DNA of 25,959 nucleotides from a virus. The stretch is from IMG/VR virus record IMGVR_UViG_3300037189_017574, positions 1 to 25,959 of that record; one strand, 5' to 3'. The notes under the pieces were generated by a model. The model ran no database searches and had not been told where the DNA came from. It worked only from the letters and a program-made list of their open reading frames with translations. The stretch's first letter is position 1. Each line of letters begins with the position of its first letter. This document shows positions 8,057 to 14,777 of the stretch, piece by piece. Both the position numbers and the translations under genes were made by a program.

Positions 8057-8647
8057 ATGAGTTTTACAATAGTTAAAGAATTTGAAACAGAGATAGCATC
8101 TTTTTTTGGATGCCCTTATGCAATAGCTGTTGATTGTTGCACACATGCTATTGAACTATGTCTTAGACATAAAAATGTATCTTCTATTCAAGTACCAAAG
8201 AGGACCTATATTTCAGTCCCATTTTTATCCCATAAACTAAATATAAATTTAGAATGGAAGGATGAAAATTGGATAGATTATTATTATTTAACTGAAAATG
8301 TCATAGACGCTGCTGTTCTTTGGAAGAAAAACAGCTATATACCTGGTACATTTATGTGTTTAAGTTTTCAGTATCAAAAACATTTATCACTTGGAAGGGG
8401 TGGGATGATTTTGACTGATAATCTCGAATCTTATGATCAATTAAAAAAAATGTCTTATGATGGTAGAATACCAGAAATACCTTGGAGGGAACAAAATATA
8501 TCTTCCATGGGATATCACTACTATATGACACCCGAGACCGCAAAGTCTGGATTGGAAAAATTACCTTTAGCAATTGTGAATACTCCTAGAAAGTGGACTC
8601 TTACCGATTGGCCAGACTTGACTGAAATGGAAATATTTAAAAAATAA
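8057..8647 (+). CDS. Compact DegT/DnrJ/EryC1/StrS-type sugar aminotransferase-like protein
   Basis: A 196-residue protein that follows the order of DegT/StrS aminotransferases at about half their usual length (360-400). FFGCPYAIAVDCCTHAIEL (16-34) matches 'G....av.s.T.Al.lal'. VIDAAVLW (82-89) matches the 'EDaA' region that contacts PLP. SFQYQKHLSLGRGGMILTDN (103-122) contains K108 at the PLP-lysine position. GYHYYMTPETAKSGLEKL (152-169) matches the 'GyN.Rm.e.qAA.gl.qL' block. The normal C-terminal domain is absent. These enzymes aminate keto-sugar nucleotides, for example to perosamine or Fuc3N/Qui4N. The retained lysine suggests PLP binding, but activity of such a short form is uncertain. 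It may work with the host's or another copy's subunit. Confidence 0.72.
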   Translation: MSFTIVKEFETEIASFFGCPYAIAVDCCTHAIELCLRHKNVSSIQVPKRTYISVPFLSHKLNINLEWKDENWIDYYYLTENVIDAAVLWKKNSYIPGTFMCLSFQYQKHLSLGRGGMILTDNLESYDQLKKMSYDGRIPEIPWREQNISSMGYHYYMTPETAKSGLEKLPLAIVNTPRKWTLTDWPDLTEMEIFKK

Positions 8648-8660
8648 TTTAAAAATAAAA

Positions 8661-9641
8661 GTGAATAACAAGAAGAAAGCTTTCATAACTGGTATATCTG
8701 GACAAGATGGTTCATATTTAACAGAGTATTTATTATCTTTGGACTATGAAGTCCATGGTATAGTTAGAAGAAGTTCTGTAACAGAGAACCAACAAAATAG
8801 ATTAGAACATTTGAGAGATAAAATAAATATCTATTATGGAGATTTACTTGATCAATCAAGTATAGATCGATTATTATATAATTTACAACCAGATGAGATT
8901 TATAACTTGGCAGCACAGAGTCATGTTAGGATAAGTTATGAGATTCCTAATTTTACTTCACAAGTAAATGCAATTGGAGTTCTTAACATATTAGAATCGT
9001 ATAGAACGTATTGTCCAAATTCCAAATTTTATCAAGCATCATCATCTGAAATGTTTGGATCTTCTGTAGATTTTGATGGTTTCCAAAGGGAAACCACACC
9101 AATGAACCCAGTTTCTCCATATGGGTGTTCTAAAGTTTTTGGATATAACATAGTAAGAAATTATAGGAATGCCTATAAACTACACGCCTCCAATGGAATA
9201 CTTTTTAATCATGAATCTCCTAGGAGGGGAACAAACTTTGTAACTAATAAAGTTGTCAAAACAGCTGTGGAAATAAAACTTGGATTATCACCTTTACTGG
9301 TATTGGGTAACATGGACTCTTATAGGGATTGGGGTCATTCATATGATTATGTGAGAGCTATGCATTTGATACTTCAACAAGAATCACCAAATGATTATGT
9401 TGTATCCACTGGTGAAACGAGGTCTGTAAGGGATATGTGTGAATATGTATTTGGTAAACTAAATTTGGATTATAAGAAATATGTTGTTCAAGATGAGAAA
9501 TTTTTGAGACCAGAAGAATTACCTTACTTAAGGGGTGATTCAAGTAAGATAAGAACTGAACTTGGTTGGTCCCCCAAATATTCTTTTTCTGAAATGATGG
9601 ATGAAATGATAGAATACTGGTTTTCAATACTGAAAAAATAG
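8661..9641 (+). CDS. gmd: GDP-mannose 4,6-dehydratase-like protein, short copy
   Basis: A 326-residue extended SDR starting at GTG 8661, after an A-rich leader; no in-frame ATG lies near. Hallmarks of GDP-mannose dehydratase are present: TGISGQDGSYLTE at residues 10-22, YNLAAQSHV at 81-89, QASSSEMFG at 125-133, SPYGCSKVF at 152-160 with Y154/K158, [12 protein letters not shown], and LGNMDSYRDWGH. The usual catalytic Thr of T-x-E is Ser here (S128, E130). The region that in the second copy reads through FRPSEVDLL is about 25 residues shorter (LRPEELPYLRGD). The enzyme converts GDP-mannose to GDP-4-keto-6-deoxymannose, precursor of GDP-fucose, -rhamnose, -perosamine and others. The shortening and the Ser could mean altered substrate or a neofunctionalised paralogue. 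Confidence 0.82.
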   Translation: MNNKKKAFITGISGQDGSYLTEYLLSLDYEVHGIVRRSSVTENQQNRLEHLRDKINIYYGDLLDQSSIDRLLYNLQPDEIYNLAAQSHVRISYEIPNFTSQVNAIGVLNILESYRTYCPNSKFYQASSSEMFGSSVDFDGFQRETTPMNPVSPYGCSKVFGYNIVRNYRNAYKLHASNGILFNHESPRRGTNFVTNKVVKTAVEIKLGLSPLLVLGNMDSYRDWGHSYDYVRAMHLILQQESPNDYVVSTGETRSVRDMCEYVFGKLNLDYKKYVVQDEKFLRPEELPYLRGDSSKIRTELGWSPKYSFSEMMDEMIEYWFSILKK

Positions 9642-9645
9642 TTTT

Positions 9646-10410
9646 ATGATCACAGTAGATTTTAATTTTATTTTAGACAAAAGTAATATTGGAATTGGAA
9701 ACAATATGTTCCAATACTGTATTTGTCGTATAATTGCTGAAAAAAATGGTTATAATTTTCATATAAAAAATGATAGTTCATTTACTGAAATAAAAATTTT
9801 TTTCCCTGATTTGGATTTGGGAGTACAAGATGGTGAAATTAAGTATCATTACTCTGATACAGAAATGCAAATTTTCAATGAAGAAATATTCAATATACCA
9901 GATTTTACTAAAATAATTGGTTATTTCCAATCAGAAAAATATTTTCTTGGATATGAGCATAAGATAAAATCTTGGTTCAAATTAGAAATGGATGAGAAAA
10001 CAAAGAATATTTTAGAATTATATAGAAAAGATCAATATTGTTACGTGCATTTCAGAGGCGGTGATTATAAAAATAATAGTAATTTGTTACCAAAAATCTA
10101 CTATGATTTAGCAATGCAAGAAATGGCTAAAGAAAAAGATATAAAATTTCTTGTAATAACTGATGATTTGGATTTGGCTAAATTGTATTTTCCATCAACC
10201 GAAATAATAAGCAATGATACTTTAACGGATTTCAAATGTTTATATTTTTCCAAATACTCTATAATATCAAATTCAAGCTTTTCTTGGTGGACATCTTGGT
10301 TGAGCGATAAGGAAAAGTCCGTGGCTCCATCGAAATGGTTGAATTATAATAAAGATGGAGAAATATGGCATCCATTTGATATAAAAACAAAAAAATTTAT
10401 TTATGTTTGA
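9646..10410 (+). CDS. GT11 family alpha-1,2-fucosyltransferase
   Basis: A 254-residue protein with all main GT11 motifs. GIGNNMFQY at residues 16-24 is the N-terminal GNN..Q loop. IGYFQSEKYF at 91-100 is typical of bacterial members. HFRGGDY at 135-141 is the HxRxGD donor site. FLVITDDLDLAK follows at 168-179. SNSSFSWWTSWLS at 208-220 is the diagnostic C-terminal block. The length is slightly under the usual 280-300. It should transfer L-fucose (or a related GDP-6-deoxyhexose) from GDP to the O-2 of a galactose-like acceptor in the cytoplasm. It starts 4 bases after the dehydratase gene, which could help make its donor, and overlaps the dioxygenase gene by 8 bases. Family confidence is high; acceptor unknown. 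Confidence 0.88.
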   Translation: MITVDFNFILDKSNIGIGNNMFQYCICRIIAEKNGYNFHIKNDSSFTEIKIFFPDLDLGVQDGEIKYHYSDTEMQIFNEEIFNIPDFTKIIGYFQSEKYFLGYEHKIKSWFKLEMDEKTKNILELYRKDQYCYVHFRGGDYKNNSNLLPKIYYDLAMQEMAKEKDIKFLVITDDLDLAKLYFPSTEIISNDTLTDFKCLYFSKYSIISNSSFSWWTSWLSDKEKSVAPSKWLNYNKDGEIWHPFDIKTKKFIYV

Positions 10411-11290
10411 TTTAATTGATTATAAAAAAGACAAGAATGCTACATCAATACCTTGGATTGAATCTCCATTCTTTTATGATTTACTTGATTGCACAAGTTT
10501 GACCGAATACCAAAGAGACAGAGCTATAAAATTTCACGAAGATGGATATTTGGTTTTGGATCTTGAATTGGAAGAAGAATTTATTGAATCTTGTATAAAA
10601 GATATGTACTCTGGACTTGAAAGAGATAATGCAAAATTTCAAGCGGATTTTTATACTTATTCTGACAGTCCGCGATTATTTGAAGAATGGAGGGAGTCCG
10701 AAAATATTCGTCAGCTTTGTCTAAACAAAAAATTGATTGATGAATTGGAATTCTTATATAACAAAGAAGCTTTTCCATTTTCAACTATAAATTTCATAAA
10801 GGGATCTAATCAACCTCTCCATAGTGACTCAATACACTTTAACACAATTCCACAATCTTGGATGAGTGGTGTTTGGATAGCTCTTGAGGATACAAATACT
10901 GAAAATGGCACTTTGAATATAGTACCTGGTAGTCATAAATGGCCAATTATAGACTACACCTCTTTGAATTTTGAACATCCTGACTTAATTCAAAATGGAG
11001 AGATGGAGAACTACAGAAAGTATGAACATTTTATAGAACAACTTGTTGAGACAAAAAATGGAGTTGTAACCCCAATAAGTTTGAAAAAAGGAGAAGCTTT
11101 GATTTGGTCGGCCAATCTATTACATGGTGGCATGGAGATTAAAGACAAGTCAAAAACTAGATTGACTCAAGCTATTCACTATTTCTACAAAGATTGTAAG
11201 AAGTATTACCACCCCATGTTTTCCAATATATACGAGGGAAAATATGCTTTGAAATGGTGTAATGAGGAGAATAATATTAAAAAACATTAA
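10403..11290 (+). CDS. Phytanoyl-CoA dioxygenase (PhyH)-family Fe(II)/2-oxoglutarate oxygenase
   Basis: A 295-residue protein with the metal triad of PhyH oxygenases: H140 and D142 in PLHSDSIHF, and H241 in LLHGGME. R253 (KTRL) is placed to bind 2-oxoglutarate. SGVWIALEDTNTENGTLNIV (155-174) and PGSHKWP are the characteristic core between the ligands, and KKGEALIWSANLLHGG the second. These enzymes hydroxylate or otherwise oxidise small molecules using O2 and 2-oxoglutarate. Within a glycan cluster, the target could be a sugar or a lipid-linked or protein-linked glycan, but no direct evidence shows this. It overlaps the fucosyltransferase gene by 8 bases. Oxygen dependence would imply an aerobic or microaerobic host. 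Confidence 0.83.
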   Translation: MFDLIDYKKDKNATSIPWIESPFFYDLLDCTSLTEYQRDRAIKFHEDGYLVLDLELEEEFIESCIKDMYSGLERDNAKFQADFYTYSDSPRLFEEWRESENIRQLCLNKKLIDELEFLYNKEAFPFSTINFIKGSNQPLHSDSIHFNTIPQSWMSGVWIALEDTNTENGTLNIVPGSHKWPIIDYTSLNFEHPDLIQNGEMENYRKYEHFIEQLVETKNGVVTPISLKKGEALIWSANLLHGGMEIKDKSKTRLTQAIHYFYKDCKKYYHPMFSNIYEGKYALKWCNEENNIKKH

Positions 11291-11309
11291 AATAACACTT
11301 TGACCTTTT

Positions 11310-12413
11310 ATGATAGAAATTGATTATTTAATTGTTGGATGTGGTTTATTCGGAGTTACTTTCGCTAGAGAAATGACAAACCACGGTAAAAAATGTTTGA
11401 TAATAGATAAGAGAAATCACATAGGTGGTAATGTTTACACCAAAAATGAAGATGGGATTAATGTCCATGTTTATGGTCCACACATATTTCACACATCGGA
11501 TAAAAGAATATGGGATTATGTTAATAAGTATGCCACTTTTAATAATTTTAGATATGAACCAATTGCTAAATTTAGAGATGAGGTTTATAACTTACCATTC
11601 AATATGAATACTTTTAGTAAGATGTGGGGTGTTGTAAATCCACAAGAAGCTATGAGTAAAATAGAATCACAAATTGTTAATATTGACAATCCCAAAAATT
11701 TGGAAGAATTCGCACTATCAAAAGTTGGTATAGATATTTATGAGAAGTTAATAAAAGGATATACAACAAAGCAATGGGGAACCGATCCTAAAAATCTACC
11801 AAGTTCTATAATAAAGAGAATACCACTTAGATTTACATATGATAACAATTACTATTATGATACATATCAAGGTATACCTATTGGTGGATACACAAAAATG
11901 ATAGAAAATATGATAGGTGATATAGAGGTTAAATTAGAGGTTGATTATCTAAGTAATAGGAATTATTATGATTCTTTAGCTAATAATATAGTTTATACTG
12001 GTAAAATAGATGAGTTTTTTAATTATAGATTTGGAGAATTAGAGTATAGAAGTTTAAAATTTGAAACTGAGATATTGAATATCAAAGACTATCAAGGAGT
12101 TGCAGGTGTTAACTATACTGGCTTAGATGTGGAGTGGACTAGAATAATAGAACACAAACATTTTGAAATGTTAAATACTAACAATACTATAATAACAAAA
12201 GAATATCCACAAAAATTTGATAAAAATAACATACCTTATTACCCAATAAATGATGATAAGAATAATAAAATTTATCAAAAATATAAAGAACTTTCACTGA
12301 CTTATCCGAATATAATATTTGGTGGAAGATTAGCTGAATATAAATACTATGATATGCACCAAATTATAGGATCAGCATTAGCAAAAACAAAAAGAATAAA
12401 GAATAAAGAATAA
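11310..12413 (+). CDS. glf: UDP-galactopyranose mutase
   Basis: A 367-residue flavoprotein, the usual length of bacterial Glf. The FAD-binding Rossmann motif is VGCGLFGVTFA (9-19) followed by IDKRNHIGGN (32-41). YGPHIFHT (55-62) is the conserved FAD/substrate loop. GYTTKQWG (150-157) and the stretch from IPLRF to GIPIGGYT (171-195) are diagnostic Glf blocks. FGGRLAEYKYYDMHQ near the C-terminus carries the conserved Arg that contacts the diphosphate. The enzyme interconverts UDP-galactopyranose and UDP-galactofuranose with reduced FAD. The product feeds galactofuranosyltransferases, one of which might be among the unassigned transferases upstream. It lies 19 bases after the dioxygenase gene and 82 bases before the second dehydratase. 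Confidence 0.93.
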   Translation: MIEIDYLIVGCGLFGVTFAREMTNHGKKCLIIDKRNHIGGNVYTKNEDGINVHVYGPHIFHTSDKRIWDYVNKYATFNNFRYEPIAKFRDEVYNLPFNMNTFSKMWGVVNPQEAMSKIESQIVNIDNPKNLEEFALSKVGIDIYEKLIKGYTTKQWGTDPKNLPSSIIKRIPLRFTYDNNYYYDTYQGIPIGGYTKMIENMIGDIEVKLEVDYLSNRNYYDSLANNIVYTGKIDEFFNYRFGELEYRSLKFETEILNIKDYQGVAGVNYTGLDVEWTRIIEHKHFEMLNTNNTIITKEYPQKFDKNNIPYYPINDDKNNKIYQKYKELSLTYPNIIFGGRLAEYKYYDMHQIIGSALAKTKRIKNKE

Positions 12414-12495
12414 AAATAATAATAACAGAAAATGAATATTTCAAAGAGGTTTCTAAATATGATATTAATAATAGATTTAACAAAATTAAATAAAT

Positions 12496-13581
12496 ATGAA
12501 TAAAATTGCATTAATAACCGGTATAACCGGACAAGACGGCTCATACTTAGCAGAGATACTACTATCAAAAGGCTACCAAGTACATGGAATTAAAAGAAGA
12601 AGTTCTATTTTTAACACAGATAGAATTGACCACTTATATAAAGATAAACATGAATCTTCCAATTTCTTTTTACACTTTGGTGACTTAACTGACGCAACTA
12701 ATTTAATTAGAATTATTCAAGAGGTTCAACCAGATGAAATCTATAACTTGGCTGCTCAATCTCATGTTAAAGTAAGTTTTGAAACACCAGAATATACAGC
12801 CAACTCAGATGCCTTAGGCACACTTAGAATATTAGAAGCAATTCGTATTCTAGGATTAGAAAAGAAAACTAAGTTTTATCAAGCATCTACTTCTGAAATG
12901 TTTGGATTGGTACAAGAGATACCACAAAAAGAGACTACTCCATTTTATCCACGTAGTCCATATGGAGTTGCTAAATTATATGCTCACTGGATTACTAAAA
13001 ACTATCGTGAATCATATGGAATGTTTGCTTGTTCTGGTATTTTATTTAATCACGAATCACCAGTTAGAGGAGAAACATTTGTCACAAGAAAGATTACAAG
13101 AGCAGTTGCTAAAATACACCATGGACTTAATGATAAACTATACCTTGGTAATTTAGATGCTGAAAGAGATTGGGGCCACGCAAAAGACTTCGTAGAAGGA
13201 ATGTGGATGATGTTACAGCAAGATCAACCAGATGATTATATATTGGCTACCAACCGTAAAATCTCAGTTCGCAGATTTGTTGAATTATCATTTAATGAAA
13301 TTAATATTGATATCAAATGGATAGGAGACGGAGTCAATGAAAAAGGAATTGATTCTAAAACAGGAGATGTATTAGTTGAAATTGATCCAGTTTATTTTAG
13401 ACCATCAGAAGTTGATTTACTAATAGGTGATTATACCAAAGCTAAAACTAAATTAGGATGGGAACCTAAGTATAAAGTTGAAGACTTGGTATCAGAAATG
13501 GTACAAGAAGATATTAAATTGTTTGCTAAAGATAAATACCTACAAGATGGTGGATATGAAATAACAAACTATTATGAGTAG
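12496..13581 (+). CDS. gmd: GDP-mannose 4,6-dehydratase, full-length copy
   Basis: A 361-residue protein that matches standard Gmd over its whole length. [13 protein letters not shown] at 8-20 binds [23 protein letters not shown] runs from 83 to 101. T132 and E134 (QASTSEMFG) with Y156 and K160 (SPYGVAKLY) form the catalytic T-E-Y-K set. [19 protein letters not shown] and [17 protein letters not shown] follow, and [12 protein letters not shown] lies near the end. It dehydrates GDP-mannose to GDP-4-keto-6-deoxymannose. It is more canonical than the shorter paralogue at 8661, with which it shares most motifs but clearly not recent identity. It is separated from glf by an 82-base AT-rich spacer with no recognisable gene, and it overlaps the start of the 73-residue gene by 8 bases. 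Confidence 0.95.
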   Translation: MNKIALITGITGQDGSYLAEILLSKGYQVHGIKRRSSIFNTDRIDHLYKDKHESSNFFLHFGDLTDATNLIRIIQEVQPDEIYNLAAQSHVKVSFETPEYTANSDALGTLRILEAIRILGLEKKTKFYQASTSEMFGLVQEIPQKETTPFYPRSPYGVAKLYAHWITKNYRESYGMFACSGILFNHESPVRGETFVTRKITRAVAKIHHGLNDKLYLGNLDAERDWGHAKDFVEGMWMMLQQDQPDDYILATNRKISVRRFVELSFNEINIDIKWIGDGVNEKGIDSKTGDVLVEIDPVYFRPSEVDLLIGDYTKAKTKLGWEPKYKVEDLVSEMVQEDIKLFAKDKYLQDGGYEITNYYE

Positions 13582-13795
13582 ACTAAAAGAGATTAAATCA
13601 GAAGTATATTATTCAACTGAACATCATTATAGTAAAGACATTTTAGGAGAATTAGAGAAAATCTTATCAGAAGAATTGGCTAGATCAATTGATGCACAAA
13701 TAATGCAAGACCTTAAACCTTTTATTCGCGAATCTAAAATTGATTCTATCTTAGATATACTTGAAAAGTATGAACAGACTAGATCTTCTGAATAA
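13574..13795 (+). CDS. Small helical protein of unknown function
   Basis: A 73-residue, strongly charged protein predicted by eye to be almost wholly helical: [28 protein letters not shown], and [18 protein letters not shown]. It has no membrane segment, cysteine pair or recognised motif. The ATG overlaps the dehydratase stop (8 bases shared), so it is probably translated with it. Its end overlaps the convergent tail gene on the other strand by 17 bases, with no terminator hairpin visible at the junction. Sequence style resembles small structural or chaperone-like phage proteins. I do not recognise the family, and it may belong functionally to the virion region, not to sugar metabolism. Confidence 0.6.
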   Translation: MSRLKEIKSEVYYSTEHHYSKDILGELEKILSEELARSIDAQIMQDLKPFIRESKIDSILDILEKYEQTRSSE

Positions 13796-14291
13796 TAGTA
13801 GGCAACTCACTTAACTCCATTACTTTAGATTTGTTTAAAATAAATTCTATATCAATATAGTTAAACTTAAAAGTCATCGTAAAATCTTTTGCGTTGACTT
13901 TTTGTTGCGAGTAATCAAAGTTATTCTCAGACAGTGATAAAGCTATTATCTGGTGATAATTAATCTGATAGATAGCATCTCTGTGTATATCTACCGCAGT
14001 TACTATAAATGGCTTTATATACAGATTAACAACATCTAAATAATGCTTTTGAAAAATATCAAATAACACCCAATAATTTAAGTCAGAATCTACACTTCTA
14101 AATGTAACAGTAAGCTCTCTTGTAGATACAATATCATTTATGTTTCTAGCTGGCTTATAGTTTATCTTTTTACCATGCATGATAGTTTGTTCTGGTGTAT
14201 CAATACTTAATCCTGGGAAGTTCACTGACTTAATCGTAGAGTTCAAATAATCAATAACATTCTCATATTGAACCCAGTTTTTTGCAAGCAT
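13779..14291 (-). CDS. Tail-tube-like virion protein, 5' end disrupted
   Basis: The 170-residue product begins at the only ATG available (14291). SVNFPGLSI (about 22-30), STRELTVTFRSVDSDLNYW (56-74) and the C-terminal DFTMTFKFNYIDIEF resemble the beta-rich core of T4 gp19-type tail-tube and related virion proteins, in which 'PG' near the start and 'TVTF' strands recur. The reading frame stays open for a further 32 codons upstream (to 14387) and reads like real protein (QFVFNLPSDFLPTEI), but without a start codon, because an endonuclease fragment lies directly upstream. The annotated start may therefore be internal to an originally longer gene. Structural role is inferred from neighbours and weak resemblance. 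A minor baseplate protein is an alternative. Confidence 0.5.
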   Translation of the reverse strand: MLAKNWVQYENVIDYLNSTIKSVNFPGLSIDTPEQTIMHGKKINYKPARNINDIVSTRELTVTFRSVDSDLNYWVLFDIFQKHYLDVVNLYIKPFIVTAVDIHRDAIYQINYHQIIALSLSENNFDYSQQKVNAKDFTMTFKFNYIDIEFILNKSKVMELSELPTIIQKI

Positions 14292-14387
14292 AGGAGTATA
14301 GGTATTGATTATCTCTGTTGGGAGGAAATCACTCGGTAGATTAAAGACAAATTGGGCGGATTGGCTGGATAAACGGATGGTTATAAA
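14292..14387 (-). other. Orphaned 5' coding segment of the tail-tube-like gene (no start codon)
   Basis: Read on the - strand, this stretch continues the frame of the downstream tail gene without a stop. It encodes about 32 residues (including RLSSQSAQFVFNLPSDFLP) before the methionine at 14291. No ATG, GTG, TTG or CTG codon occurs in it. It is visibly richer in G+C than the endonuclease fragment that abuts it, and its last in-frame stop lies inside the endonuclease ORF (14388-14390). I read it as former coding sequence cut off from its start by the insertion. Confidence 0.55.
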
Positions 14388-14770
14388 TTATTTTTTAATT
14401 CCTTTAAAAGGATATTTTTAATATTATCAAATTCATTATACTTTATTCTTATTAGTTTAACATTATTATTCTTACACCACTCATTTTTACACTTGTCTCT
14501 TTCTTTAATATCATTAAACTCTTCTTCACCACCAAATTGTTTAACTGGTTTAAAGTGTTGTATTCCATCAAACTCAATACAAACATTTTGTTCAGGTAAA
14601 TAAAAATCAAAGCTTAGTTTATTAACATATTTGCATGTATCAAAACCATGTTGTCTTATATATTTAATTTCCAATTCCTCTAGAAACATTTTTACATATT
14701 CTTCTCCATTTGAATTTGATGAGCATTCTGGGCAACCTTGACCCCTAAGATGTTTTAAATGAAATTTTCC
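14381..14770 (-). pseudogene. Truncated homing-endonuclease-like gene (zinc-finger plus Vsr/PD-(D/E)xK-like domain)
   Basis: From the ATG at 14689 the frame encodes 102 residues with FDFYLPEQNVCIEFDGIQHF (27-46), FGGEEEFNDIKERDK (52-66), and WCKNNNVKLIRIKY (71-84). This is the core of a phage endonuclease family with a Vsr-like PD-(D/E)xK fold; D28 and E39 are candidate metal ligands. Upstream the same frame continues open to a TGA at 14771-14773 and encodes HLKHLRGQGCPECSS, which matches the end of the 'HL.G.GCP.C' zinc modules that normally precede this domain. The rest of the zinc region is gone and no start codon precedes it. The element therefore looks like a 5'-truncated remnant, although translation from 14689 remains possible. 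It is wedged between two structural genes. Confidence 0.7.
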
Positions 14771-14777
14771 TCACTTT

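Noticed and set aside
12414-12495. A 23-codon protein-like stretch (TENEYFKEVSKYDINNRF) between glf and the second dehydratase
   Set aside because: It has no start codon and is too short to support as a gene or remnant in such AT-rich DNA.
14381-14777. Group I intron interrupting the tail gene
   Set aside because: Nearly all of the roughly 390 bases is occupied by the endonuclease frame, leaving no room for a ribozyme core, and I see no intron-like pairing elements.
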